NCBI RefSeq assembly: GCF_004920835.1
Contig: NZ_QFHO01000018.1
Span: 25,784 to 89,783, forward strand
Reading direction: 5' to 3'
Length of the DNA: 64,000 bases
Source: Stenotrophomonas maltophilia
GTDB taxonomy: Bacteria > Pseudomonadota > Gammaproteobacteria > Xanthomonadales > Xanthomonadaceae
Shown in pieces: positions 32,155 through 41,152 of this stretch. Below the pieces are notes generated by a model, which was not told the origin of the DNA, searched no databases, and saw only the letters and a list, made by a program, of their open reading frames with translations. The position numbers were made by a program, and so were the translations under genes. Every line of letters starts with the position of its first letter. Position 1 is the first letter of the stretch.

Positions 32155-35100
32155 TGTACGGTGCTGGCTGCCAACAGTTCGATCTCTGCCAGCGGCAGTC
32201 GGCCCGGTGCCAGCAGGCGCAGGCGGTACTCGCTGTAGCGGCCAGGCTTGGCGATGCGGAACGGACGGGTCTGGCGGGCGGATTCGAAGTCTTCGCCGCT
32301 GCGCTGGTCCAGCACGGCCCAGCTGCCATTGCCGTTGCGTGCCTCCAGCGCCCATTCGCCGCCACGGATGCTGCCGTCGCCACTGGTCAACGTGTACATC
32401 GTCGGGGTGCCGTCGGTCAGGCCGGTCAGCGCGATGGTTGCGCCACCGCCCAGGCCCACCGTGGTGGTGGCATCGTCATCAACCAGCGCGGGCAGGGCAC
32501 GGCCATCGGCCAACGTCGCCTTGGCGCCGCTGCCGAGCAGGTCGTGCAGCAGCTGCGGGCGCTGGCCGCGTGCGGTCAGCGAGCGCGGCACGTCATCCAC
32601 GCCGCTGCCCCAGCGCGACGGCTGTGGTCCCATCACGAAGTCCAGCGTCGCACCCTTGGCGATCACGTCGTGCGGCACCCAGGTCTTCGTCCACGGCGTG
32701 CCGTTGATCTTCAGCGACTGCACATAGACGTTCTCGCGCGAGTTGTTGGCCGCGTTCACGGTCAGCACCGCGCCGCCCTGCAGCTCCACCCGTGCGTGCT
32801 GGAATGCAGGCGAGCCGATCACGTACTCCGGCGCGCCCATGCGCAGCGGGTACAGGCCCAGCGAGGCCAGCACATACCATGCCGAAGTCTCGCCGTTGTC
32901 CTCGTCTCCCGGATAGCCCTGACCGATCTCGCTGCCGACATACAGCCGCGACAGGATCTCGCGCACATGCTGCTGGGTCTTCCACGGCTGCCCGGCATAC
33001 AGGTACATCCATGGAATGTGGTGCGCCGGCTGGTTGCTGTGCGCGTACATGCCCATGCGCACGTCGCGCGCTTCGGTCATCTCGTGGATGGTGCCACCGT
33101 AGGAGCCGGCCAGTGCCGGATCGGCGGTTTCCGGGGTGGCGAAGAACGCATCGAGCTTGGCGGCCAGCCTGTCGCGGCCACCGTACAGCGCCGCCAGGCC
33201 TTCGCCATCGTGCGCGGCGGTGAAGGCGAACGTCCAGCCATTGGATTCGGTGTAATCGTGGCCCCACACCCGCGGGTCGTAGTGCTTGGGGTCCACCCGC
33301 CAGCGGCCATCGGCCCTGCGGCCCTGGAAGAAGCCCACGGCCGGGTCGAACATCGTCGCGTAGCTGGCGGCGCGATGACGGAAGTAGTCGGCCTCGGTGC
33401 CGTAGCGCTCGCGTGCGACGGGCGTGGTCGCGCGCTTGGCCAGCGTCTCGGCCATGTTGGCGATGCCGAAATCGTTGAGGGCACCTTCCATCGTCCACGA
33501 CATGCCTTCGTGCACGTCGGCGCTGGCGTAGCCACGGAAGGTCGAGCGCTCCATGCCCTTGCGCCCGACATGACGGTCCGGCGGTACCACCGTCGCGTTC
33601 TTCAGCGCGGCGGCGTAGGCCTCGGCCGGGTCAAAGCCACCGATGCCCTTCAGCCATGCATCGGCGAAGGCCACATCGGAGCTGGTGCCGACCATCAGGT
33701 CGGCGTAGCCCGGCGACGACCAGCGTGCGATCCAGCCGCCGGCACGGTACTGCTCGATGAAACCCTGCACCAGCTGCCCGGCATCCTCCGGAGTAAACAG
33801 CGCATAGGCCGGCCAGGTGGTGCGGAAGGTGTCCCAGAAGCCGTTGTTGACGAACACCTTGCCATCGCGCACGGCGGCAAAGCTGCGGGTCGCGCTGCCG
33901 TCGGTATTGTCGTCGCTGGCGCTGGCCTGGTTGGCGTAGCGCCAGTCCGGCGCCGCCGCGCTGCCCACGTTCTCGTGGCCGGAGTTGGGGTACAGGTAGA
34001 GCCGGTACAGGCTGGAATACAGCGTGGTCTTCTGGTCGTCGCTGGCATCGCCGATATCGAAGCGGGCCAGGCGTGCGTCCCATGCGTCCTGGGCGCGCCC
34101 GGCCACGCTTTCCAGCGTGTCGGTTGTGGCGATTTCCAGCGCGAGGTTGTGCCGCGCCTGTTCCACCGACATCAACGAGGTGGCGATGCGCATGGTCACC
34201 CGACGCTCGCTACCGGTGTCGAACGTGATGTAGCCCGTGGGGCGGCCGGTATCGAGACGGCCGCTGCTGCGCCAGGGCTTGTCGAAGCTCGCTACCACGT
34301 ACATGCGGCTGGCGCCGTTGGACAGGCCGCTGCGTGTATCGGTGTAGCCGGACAGCGTCTGCGTCGCAGCGTCCAGGGTCAGGCCGCCACGTGCATCGAC
34401 ATTGTCGAACAGCAGGTTGGCATTGCCGTCTGCGGGGAAGTCGAAGCGGAACAATGCGGCATGGTCGGTCGGTGCGATCGAGGCCGCGATGCCATTGTCG
34501 AAGCGCACGTCGTAGCGGTACGGGCGTGCACTTTCATGAGCGCGGTCGAACGACAGTGCGCGCTTGCGGCGGTCTGCCTCCGGCACACCACGGCTGGCCG
34601 AGGGCATCACCTGGAAGGTCTGGCGGTCGCCCATCCACGGGCTGGGCTGGTGGCTCAACGCAAGCGCCTGCAGCTGCGGCCGGTTCTGCGCGTCGTTCTG
34701 CTCGTTCCAGCGGTACAGCCAGTTAAGCGCACCGGCATCGGTCACCGGGGTCCAGAAGTTGAACCCGTGCGGCACAGCGGTGGCCGGGAAATTGTTGCCG
34801 CGCGAGAATGTGCCGTTGGCCTGGGTGCCACGGGTGGTCAGTACCCAGTCGGAGACGCGCTGCGGTTGCTGGCGTGGCTGCGCGTCGAGGCGCACATCGT
34901 CGATCCAGCCGGAGACCGGTGCACCGTCGGCACTGGCTACTTCCAGTTCGATCGCCACCACGCGGCGGCCCTTCAGCGTGGCCACGTCGCCCAGCCGCAC
35001 CGCCTTGCGCGCCCACTGCTGCGGATACAGCGTCTTCGAATCGCCCTGCGCGCGCGCACCGATGGCCACGCCATGCTGGTCACGCGCGGCGCTGGCGGAA

Positions 35101-35495
35101 ACGCGGCTGCCGTCGTCCAGCAGCAGGTCCAGCGACACATAGGTCGAGGCCACGGTGTCCTTGCCGACGATCTCCGGCAGTACCAGCCACGACAGGGTGG
35201 TATCGGCCTCGATGGTCATGTCCGCCTTGAACAGCTCGCGCCGCGCGCTACCGCCTTCGCTGCTGTAGCGCAGTGCATGCAGGCCGCTGTAGCCGGCGTT
35301 GCGCTTGGCGGTGTAGGGCGCGGCGGGGCCGTTGCCGATCGTCACCTGCGGCGCACCTGCTGCCTGCACTGGCGCCGGTTCGCCGGGTTCGAAGGAGGTC
35401 TGCAGCCCCTGTGCCAGTGCCGGCATCGCAGTGGTCGCACAGGCCAGGGCCAGGGCGAGCGGAAGCAGGGCGCGGCGCGGATCGGACAGGGTCAT
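32151..35495 (-). CDS. GH92 family alpha-mannosidase, exported
   Basis: 1114 residues. Signal peptide (LLPLALALACATTAMPALAQ), then an N-terminal jelly-roll region and the GH92 catalytic domain: NNFPATAVPHGFNFWTPVTD, QALALSHQPSPWMGDRQTF, KVFVNNGFWDTFRTTWPAYA, EGMSWTMEGALNDFG, and GYPGDEDNGETSAWYVLASLGLYPL, which includes the catalytic acidic DEDNGE segment. A C-terminal sugar-binding-like region ends AEIELLAAS. GH92 enzymes are calcium-dependent exo-alpha-mannosidases acting on N-glycans or mannans in the periplasm or outside. It is the first gene of a two-gene unit with the BSP-like peptidase, a pairing suited to glycoprotein breakdown. Confidence 0.95.
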   Translation of the reverse strand: MTLSDPRRALLPLALALACATTAMPALAQGLQTSFEPGEPAPVQAAGAPQVTIGNGPAAPYTAKRNAGYSGLHALRYSSEGGSARRELFKADMTIEADTTLSWLVLPEIVGKDTVASTYVSLDLLLDDGSRVSASAARDQHGVAIGARAQGDSKTLYPQQWARKAVRLGDVATLKGRRVVAIELEVASADGAPVSGWIDDVRLDAQPRQQPQRVSDWVLTTRGTQANGTFSRGNNFPATAVPHGFNFWTPVTDAGALNWLYRWNEQNDAQNRPQLQALALSHQPSPWMGDRQTFQVMPSASRGVPEADRRKRALSFDRAHESARPYRYDVRFDNGIAASIAPTDHAALFRFDFPADGNANLLFDNVDARGGLTLDAATQTLSGYTDTRSGLSNGASRMYVVASFDKPWRSSGRLDTGRPTGYITFDTGSERRVTMRIATSLMSVEQARHNLALEIATTDTLESVAGRAQDAWDARLARFDIGDASDDQKTTLYSSLYRLYLYPNSGHENVGSAAAPDWRYANQASASDDNTDGSATRSFAAVRDGKVFVNNGFWDTFRTTWPAYALFTPEDAGQLVQGFIEQYRAGGWIARWSSPGYADLMVGTSSDVAFADAWLKGIGGFDPAEAYAAALKNATVVPPDRHVGRKGMERSTFRGYASADVHEGMSWTMEGALNDFGIANMAETLAKRATTPVARERYGTEADYFRHRAASYATMFDPAVGFFQGRRADGRWRVDPKHYDPRVWGHDYTESNGWTFAFTAAHDGEGLAALYGGRDRLAAKLDAFFATPETADPALAGSYGGTIHEMTEARDVRMGMYAHSNQPAHHIPWMYLYAGQPWKTQQHVREILSRLYVGSEIGQGYPGDEDNGETSAWYVLASLGLYPLRMGAPEYVIGSPAFQHARVELQGGAVLTVNAANNSRENVYVQSLKINGTPWTKTWVPHDVIAKGATLDFVMGPQPSRWGSGVDDVPRSLTARGQRPQLLHDLLGSGAKATLADGRALPALVDDDATTTVGLGGGATIALTGLTDGTPTMYTLTSGDGSIRGGEWALEARNGNGSWAVLDQRSGEDFESARQTRPFRIAKPGRYSEYRLRLLAPGRLPLAEIELLAASTVQ

Positions 35496-35916
35496 GCAAG
35501 GGTCTCCCGGAGGGGCAGGCGGCAGGCAGAACCCGCATCGGCGGACACCACGGACAGCATCGCTCCGTCCGCCAGGCTGGCAGTGGTAGAGGCGATGCCG
35601 GTCCGGTGGGGGCGGGCCATGCGATCGGGTCGGATTGGGCAGGTCGGGTTACGACCTGGCCCGATCCTGCAACAGCCATCGCGGCCTGACAAGTGCCATT
35701 TAGTTCGATCCAAATGCGGAAAATATCGCTGTCGGACGATTTCCAGTGCCAACCAGGCGGATCGATCGGCGAAATCCCTGGGGCGGCGCCCTTCGATGCC
35801 CAGCGCAAAGACGCATGGAATGACCGCGGCGTGCGCAAAGACCTGTTGCGGCGCAATGTCGGGGCAGCCCGGATGCTAGAATCGCAGGCCTCGCAACCCG
35901 TTCATCGACATCCGCC
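35496..35916. other. Divergent intergenic region upstream of the GH92 gene
   Basis: 421 nt. It should contain the promoters of the GH92 unit and of the zinc-finger gene. I see a hairpin AGGTCGGGTTACGACCT (35641-35657) and an AT-rich imperfect dyad ATTTAGTTCGATCCAAAT (35698-35715) that could be a repressor operator. The short frames present look like background. Confidence 0.4.
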
Positions 35917-36114
35917 ATGAGCCATACCGCCACCGCGCCCGCCAACGCCGAAAAGCGCTACACCGTGCACCGCAGCGATCTTCCGCTGAGCTGCCCGACG
36001 CCGGAAATGGCGCTGTGGAACTCGCATCCGCGCGTGTACCTGCCGATTGAAGACGAGCCCAACGGCGAAGCGAAGTGCGCGTACTGCGGCTCCGTGTTCG
36101 TGCTGGCCGACTAA
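35917..36114 (+). CDS. Small CHCC zinc-finger protein
   Basis: 65 residues with the zf-CHCC pattern: Cys26, His37 and a CAYC knuckle (Cys54, Cys57) inside VHRSDLPLSCPTPEMALWNS and GEAKCAYCGSVFVL. This is the domain of the mitochondrial complex I subunit NDUFS6 and of small bacterial proteins of unknown role. It lies 15 nt upstream of the glycosyltransferase gene and is probably co-transcribed with the LPS genes, a position shared in related genomes as far as I recall. Zinc binding is likely; the molecular function is not known. Confidence 0.9.
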   Translation: MSHTATAPANAEKRYTVHRSDLPLSCPTPEMALWNSHPRVYLPIEDEPNGEAKCAYCGSVFVLAD

Positions 36115-36129
36115 GCAGGCCTTCGATCG

Positions 36130-37245
36130 ATGCGCCGATTGACCGTGGTGCAGTTGCTGCCGGCGCTGCACTCCGGCGGTGTCGAGCGCTCGACCCTTGA
36201 AATTGCAGCGGCGCTGGTGGCTGCCGGCCATCGCGCGCTGGTGGTGTCCGCTGGCGGTCGCCTGGTACAGCCGTTGCTCGATAGTGGTGCCGAGCACCTC
36301 ACCCTCGATATCGGCCGCAAGTCGCTGCTGACCCTGCGTCACCTGCCGACCCTGCGTCGCCTGTTCACCGAGGTCGGGGCGGATATCGTGCATGCCCGTT
36401 CGCGGCTGCCGGCCTGGCTGGGTCTGTACGCGATCCGTGCGATGCCCGCCGCACAGCGCCCACATTGGGTGACTACCGTGCACGGCCTGAATTCGCCCAG
36501 TCGCTACAGCGCGGTGATGACCAGCGGAGAACGCGTGATCTGCGTGTCCAACACCGTGCGCGACTATGTGCAGCGGCACTATCCGACGGTTCCCGAAGCG
36601 AGGCTGAAGGTGATTCCGCGCGGCGTCGATGTCGGCCAGTTCCCGCGCGTGGCGCGTGCCGATCGCCGTCCGCGGCTGGCGCTGGCCGCGGATTACCCGT
36701 GGCTGGCGCAGGTTGAAGGGCCGCTGCTGCTGCTGCCAGGGCGGGGTACCCGCTTGAAGGGCCACGCCCACGCGCTGCAGCTGCTGGCTGACGTGCGCGC
36801 CACCGGTGTGCCGGCACAGCTGTGGATGCTGGGCACTGATGAACCCGGTCGCGAAGCCTACGTTGCTGATCTGCGCATGCAGGCGGTGGCGCTGGGGATC
36901 GCCGATGCGGTGCAGATCAGCACGCCGACCGCGCGCATCGCCCAGGCCTATGCCGCCAGCGACCTGGTGCTGCAGCTGTCGGACAAGCCCGAAGCGTTCG
37001 GCCGCACCGTGGTCGAGGCGTTGTCGGTCGGTCGCCCGGTACTGGGCTGGGACCATGGCGGCGTCGGCGAACTACTGCGTCAGCTGCAGCCCAGCGGCGC
37101 GGTGCCGCTTGGTGATGCGCGCGCACTGGGTGAACGCGCGCTGGCCCTGCTGGCGCAGCCGCCGTCCTTGCCGACCCGCATCCCGTTTACCCTGCAGGCC
37201 ATGCAGCGCGATACCCTCCGCCTCTATGCCGACCTCGCCGGCTGA
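36130..37245 (+). CDS. Family 4 glycosyltransferase (LPS assembly)
   Basis: 371 residues with the GT-B fold. The N-terminal domain has LPALHSGGVERSTLEIAAAL (acceptor and glycine-rich loop) and the C-terminal domain has the retaining EX7E motif in KPEAFGRTVVEALSVGRPVL. The sequence AVHGLNSP-like TTVHGLNSPSRY and RVICVSNTVRDYV are typical of LPS core or O-chain GT4 enzymes. It is cytoplasmic, at the inner membrane face. It overlaps by 20 nt the following O-antigen-ligase gene, so both serve the same surface glycan. Donor and acceptor sugars cannot be assigned. Confidence 0.92.
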   Translation: MRRLTVVQLLPALHSGGVERSTLEIAAALVAAGHRALVVSAGGRLVQPLLDSGAEHLTLDIGRKSLLTLRHLPTLRRLFTEVGADIVHARSRLPAWLGLYAIRAMPAAQRPHWVTTVHGLNSPSRYSAVMTSGERVICVSNTVRDYVQRHYPTVPEARLKVIPRGVDVGQFPRVARADRRPRLALAADYPWLAQVEGPLLLLPGRGTRLKGHAHALQLLADVRATGVPAQLWMLGTDEPGREAYVADLRMQAVALGIADAVQISTPTARIAQAYAASDLVLQLSDKPEAFGRTVVEALSVGRPVLGWDHGGVGELLRQLQPSGAVPLGDARALGERALALLAQPPSLPTRIPFTLQAMQRDTLRLYADLAG

Positions 37246-38557
37246 TCCTGCCGTCATCGTGCGCGACGACCGCGCCGGGCGCTGGGCGCCCTGGTGGGTG
37301 CTGGCGTACGTGGCGATGTGGCCGTTGCCGGGCATCGCCGAAACCGTGCTCGGACTTGGCGCGTTGTATGCTGCCGCGCGCATGGTCATGCGTCGGCTGC
37401 AGCGCCGCCCGCACCTGTTGAGCACGGCGGCGTGGGCGCTGACCTCGATCCTGTTCCTCGGCTATTGGCTGCCGCAGGCGTTCTCCGCGTTCGATGCCAT
37501 CGATCCGGCGGCGTCGTGGACCAAGGCCGCCGCCGGCCTGCGCTATCTGCCCTTCATGTGGCTGGTGGCAATTGCTGTGGCCACGCCGGAACGGCGGCGG
37601 CTGACCTTCGGCGGGCTGGCGCTGATCACCGCTGCCTGGACGCTGGATGCGCTGGTGCAGGCCGCCGCCGGTACCAGCCCGTGGTTCTGGTCGCTGGAAC
37701 ACCTGAAGCTGGCCGTGAGCGGCCATGCACTGTGCCCGGCCGACGAGGCCGCGCTGGCCGACCGCCTCAGTGGCGCACTGGGTCCGTGCAACCTGAAGTT
37801 CGGGCAGGTGCTGGCCAGCCTGTCGCCGTTCCTGCTGCTGCCAGTAGCGCGCCGCTTCGGCAACCTGGGCTGGGTGCTGGCAGCGGTGGCACTGGGCTGC
37901 GTGCTGCTGCTGGCCGGCTCGCGCGCGTCATGGATCACTTTCGCGCTGGTGCTGGCCTACAGCGGCGTGCGCCAGTTCGGTTGGAAGCGGTTGGCGGTGC
38001 TGGCCCTGGTCGCTGTTCTCGGAGCAGGAGCGCTGGCCGCCAGCGTGCCGCAGCTGCGCGATCGCATGGCACGCACAGCGATGGCCTGGGACGATGGCGG
38101 ACAAGGCGTTGATGAAGCGCTGTCGGGTCGCGCCCGGATATGGGAAGCCGCTGCATGCATGATCGAGGCGCATCCGGTCAATGGCGTTGGCGCACGTGGC
38201 TTCCGCGATGCCTATCCGGACTGCGTGGCTGAGGAGGGCCCTGCGGTGTGGGGCAATGCTCCGGCCTTGCATGCACACCAGATCGTGCTGGAAATCCTTG
38301 CTGAAACCGGCGTGCTCGGCCTGCTACTGTGGTTGGCCGCGGTCGCCCAGGCCTGGCGTGCGTGGCGTTTCGCGCCCGCCGCCGCCCGCGAGCGAGCGCG
38401 CCCGGCAATGCTGGCGCTGGCGGTCACGGTGTTTCCGCTCAACACCCACCTCGCGTTCTATTCCGCGTTCTGGGGTGGCCTGACGGTGCTGCTGGCCGCA
38501 TTGTTCGCCGGCAGCCTGCTGGCACGCGAATCGGATGAATCTCCGCCGAGCCAGTAG
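37226..38557 (+). CDS. O-antigen ligase (WaaL) family membrane protein
   Basis: 443 residues with about 10-12 membrane segments. The large periplasmic loop between the late helices carries the ligase family features: SGRARIWEAAACMIEAHPVN followed by GVGARGFRDAYPD and the conserved HAHQIVLEILAETGVLGLLL, whose His is typical of Wzy_C/WaaL proteins. ATG at 37226 is used (20-nt overlap with the glycosyltransferase). It would join undecaprenyl-linked glycan to lipid A-core on the periplasmic face. A polymerase role cannot be excluded from sequence alone. The stop TAG is part of the downstream GTAG repeat. Confidence 0.88.
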   Translation: MPTSPADPAVIVRDDRAGRWAPWWVLAYVAMWPLPGIAETVLGLGALYAAARMVMRRLQRRPHLLSTAAWALTSILFLGYWLPQAFSAFDAIDPAASWTKAAAGLRYLPFMWLVAIAVATPERRRLTFGGLALITAAWTLDALVQAAAGTSPWFWSLEHLKLAVSGHALCPADEAALADRLSGALGPCNLKFGQVLASLSPFLLLPVARRFGNLGWVLAAVALGCVLLLAGSRASWITFALVLAYSGVRQFGWKRLAVLALVAVLGAGALAASVPQLRDRMARTAMAWDDGGQGVDEALSGRARIWEAAACMIEAHPVNGVGARGFRDAYPDCVAEEGPAVWGNAPALHAHQIVLEILAETGVLGLLLWLAAVAQAWRAWRFAPAAARERARPAMLALAVTVFPLNTHLAFYSAFWGGLTVLLAALFAGSLLARESDESPPSQ

Positions 38558-38625
38558 TTGCCAACCTTGGTTGGCTCCTCGGGACCGGACTCGGTTCATC
38601 GGTGTCAACCAAGGTTGGCGACTAC
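38554..38625. repeat. SMAG palindrome pair (GTAGTTGCCAACC...GACTAC)
   Basis: The left unit GTAGTTGCCAACCTTGGTTG and the right unit ending CCAAGGTTGGCGACTAC are inverted and bounded by GTAG/CTAC. The TAG of the left GTAG is the stop codon of the ligase gene. Confidence 0.9.
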
Positions 38626-38657
38626 CATGAGCACGCCGGGCATTCCACCGCATCCGG

Positions 38658-39575
38658 TTATTTGTAGAAATCGCTCCGCCCACCGGGCTGGCGCTTGAAA
38701 CGGCGGTGGATCCACAGGTACTGGTCGGGCGCCTCGCGCACCATCGCTTCGATGGCCTGGTTGACCCGCGTGGTATCGGCTTCCACGTCTTCGCTGGGGA
38801 AATTCTCCAGCGGCGCGCCGATCTTCAGGAAATACTTCCCGCCTTCGCGGCGGTGGAAATACGGGATCACCGCACAGCCGGTCATCCGTGCCAGCTGGTG
38901 GGTGGCAGTGATGGTCGACGCGGTGTGGCCGAAGAACGGCACGAACACGGTGTCCTTGCCGCGCATGTCCTGGTCCGGCGCGTACCAGAGGAAGCCGCCC
39001 TTCTTCAGGTGGCGCACCGTGGCACGGATGTCTTCGTTGGCGTACATCGCCTTGGCGTAGCGCAGGCGGCCGAACTTCACCGCCCACTCGTACACCGGGT
39101 TCTTGTGCTTGCGGTACATGCCCGACAGGTCAACGTAGTCGCACAGCAGGCGGCCACACATCTCCAGGGTCATGAAGTGGCCGGAGACCAGCAGTACGCC
39201 GCGACCCTCGGCCTGCATCTGCCGCAGATGTTCCAGACCCTCGATCTGCACCTGCGGGCGGATGCGGTCGATGCTGCCCCACCAGGCGCGGATGCACTCG
39301 AACACGCCCACGCCCAGTGCATCGAAGCTGTCGCGGACCAGGCGCTGGCGCCAGGCTTCGTCCCTCTCGGGGAAGCACAGCTGCAGGTTGACCTCGGCGG
39401 CGCGGCGACGGCTGCCAAGCAGGCGCCAGCTGATCCAGCCGACGCCACGGCCCAGCGCACGCTGCAGCATCCACGGCAGGCGGGCGATGGCGAAAGCGCC
39501 GAACATGACGGCGAACATCGGCCAGTTGCGGGGATCGCGCAGCGACGGGCGGACGGCGGTGGAGGCATCGGACAT
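38658..39575 (-). CDS. LpxL/HtrB-type lipid A acyltransferase
   Basis: 305 residues. One membrane segment near residues 20-40 (MFAVMFGAFAIARLPWML) is followed by the lysophospholipid acyltransferase fold of LpxL/LpxM: catalytic HFMTLE (the HX4E form typical of LpxL) in LLVSGHFMTLEMCGRLL, then GMYRKHKNPVYEWAVKFGRL and WYAPDQDMRGKDTVFVPFFG. It transfers a secondary acyl chain to Kdo2-lipid IVA at the cytoplasmic face. It is convergent with the ligase gene and divergent from waaA, whose product makes its Kdo-containing acceptor. Start at MSDAST; an ATG five codons upstream is possible. Confidence 0.93.
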   Translation of the reverse strand: MSDASTAVRPSLRDPRNWPMFAVMFGAFAIARLPWMLQRALGRGVGWISWRLLGSRRRAAEVNLQLCFPERDEAWRQRLVRDSFDALGVGVFECIRAWWGSIDRIRPQVQIEGLEHLRQMQAEGRGVLLVSGHFMTLEMCGRLLCDYVDLSGMYRKHKNPVYEWAVKFGRLRYAKAMYANEDIRATVRHLKKGGFLWYAPDQDMRGKDTVFVPFFGHTASTITATHQLARMTGCAVIPYFHRREGGKYFLKIGAPLENFPSEDVEADTTRVNQAIEAMVREAPDQYLWIHRRFKRQPGGRSDFYK

Positions 39576-39634
39576 TCCCCATTCTACCAACCCGGCCGCG
39601 TGTCTTTCCCGGGGGGCTCCCGTATCCTTGCCGC

Positions 39635-40933
39635 ATGCGTAAAGACCCTGTCGAATGGATCCTGCGCGGCCTGTATTCAGCCGTGCTCTACATCCTGCTG
39701 CCGATCACGGTGTACCACCTGGTCTGGCGGGGTTTCCGGGTCCGTGAATACTTCCGGCGCTGGGACGAACGCTACGCGTCCTACCCGCAGCCCAGCGGAC
39801 AGCCGCGGGTCTGGCTGCACGCGGTGTCGGTGGGTGAGGTCAACGCCGCCGCCCCGTTGGTGAACGCCCTGCGCCAGCAGCGCCCGGACATCCGCTGGGT
39901 CATCACCACCATCACTCCGACAGGCTCGGAGCGCGTGCGCGCGCTGTGGGGCGATGCGCTGGACCATGTCTACCTGCCGTACGACGTGCCGGGCAGCGTC
40001 AACCGCTTTCTTGGCCATTTCCAGCCCAGCCTGGCGCTGATCCTGGAAACCGAACTGTGGCCGAACATGCTGTTCGGCTGCCGCGACCGCCGCATCCCGG
40101 TCTATATCCTCAATGCCCGCCTGTCGGCGCGTTCGTTGCGAGGCTACCGTTTGCTGGCCGCACTGATCCGCCGCGCGCTGCGCACCGTCACCTGCGTTGC
40201 CGCACAGTCGCAGGATGATGCCGAGCGCTTCGTGCAGCTGGGCGCCGTGCCGGAACAGGTGCAGGCGCTGGGCAATCTGAAGTTCGATATCGCTACGCCG
40301 GAGGTACAGGGCTTTGTCGAACAGTTCCATGCACGCGTGCCGGCCGGGCGCCCGGTGTGGATCGCGGCCAGTACCCACGACGGCGAAGAACAAGCGGTGG
40401 TCGATCTGCATCGACGCCTGCGCCAGCAGCACCCCGGCCTGCTGCTGTTGTGGGCGCCGCGTCACCCCGAGCGTTTCCCCAAAGTGGAAGCCCTGGCCCG
40501 CGAACAGGGCTGGAACGTGGCGACCCGTCGCGCGAAGCAGTGGCCCGAGGCCGATACCGATGTGTTCGTCATCGATACCCTGGGCGAGCTGATGCCGTTC
40601 TACGCCTGCGCACAGGTTGCGTTCGTCGGTGGGAGCCTGCAGCCGATCGGCGGCCACAACCTGTTGGAACCGGCAGCGATGGGTACGGCGACGGTGACCG
40701 GTCCGCACCTGCATAACTTCGCCGAGATCTCGCGACGCATGCGTGAGGCCGGTGCATTGCTGATCGGCGAGGATGTGCAGGCGGTTGGCGATCTGCTGCA
40801 GCATCTGCTCGACAGCGTGCAGGCGCGCGAAGAGATGGCGCGTGCCGGGTGCACGTTGGTCAGCAATGGTCGCGGCGCGTTGCAGCGCACGCTGGAGCTG
40901 GTTGCGCCGCACCTGCCGCCGCCTCGCCGATAG
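39635..40933 (+). CDS. waaA: 3-deoxy-D-manno-octulosonic acid (Kdo) transferase WaaA
   Basis: 432 residues, normal for WaaA (KdtA). An N-terminal membrane anchor (LYSAVLYILLPITVYHLVW) precedes a GT-B enzyme with WLHAVSVGEVNAAAPLVNAL (the catalytic Glu in GEV), ETELWPNMLFGC and the C-terminal GGSLQPIGGHNLLEPAAMG that binds CMP-Kdo. It adds Kdo to lipid IVA on the cytoplasmic side. It lies head-to-head with the lipid A acyltransferase gene, consistent with coordinated lipid A synthesis. TAG stop (GATAG context). Confidence 0.97.
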   Translation: MRKDPVEWILRGLYSAVLYILLPITVYHLVWRGFRVREYFRRWDERYASYPQPSGQPRVWLHAVSVGEVNAAAPLVNALRQQRPDIRWVITTITPTGSERVRALWGDALDHVYLPYDVPGSVNRFLGHFQPSLALILETELWPNMLFGCRDRRIPVYILNARLSARSLRGYRLLAALIRRALRTVTCVAAQSQDDAERFVQLGAVPEQVQALGNLKFDIATPEVQGFVEQFHARVPAGRPVWIAASTHDGEEQAVVDLHRRLRQQHPGLLLLWAPRHPERFPKVEALAREQGWNVATRRAKQWPEADTDVFVIDTLGELMPFYACAQVAFVGGSLQPIGGHNLLEPAAMGTATVTGPHLHNFAEISRRMREAGALLIGEDVQAVGDLLQHLLDSVQAREEMARAGCTLVSNGRGALQRTLELVAPHLPPPRR

Positions 40934-41152
40934 GCAAGGGGCAGTTTCTCTGCCCGCAGCCGGGCTGTCGTGAACGCCTGCATCAATTCTGCTTAGCGGT
41001 TGGATTCCTGTCGCCGCCGGACCGGTTGTGTAGAAGACAGCGTGCGTGCGATCACATCGCGGCATAGACCGCACGGAATCTGATACCGCCCCTTGGCGCG
41101 GGCTGCCAGCCTGCGGTCGCCCGCATCTGGGCGGATATCAAGAGGACTTGCG

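Noticed and set aside
32154..35879. 1241-codon open frame on the plus strand opposite the GH92 gene
   Set aside because: It is an antisense shadow of a clear GH92 enzyme. Long complementary frames are common in GC-rich genomes, and its translation is a repetitive His/Gln/Arg/Ala mix with no domain.
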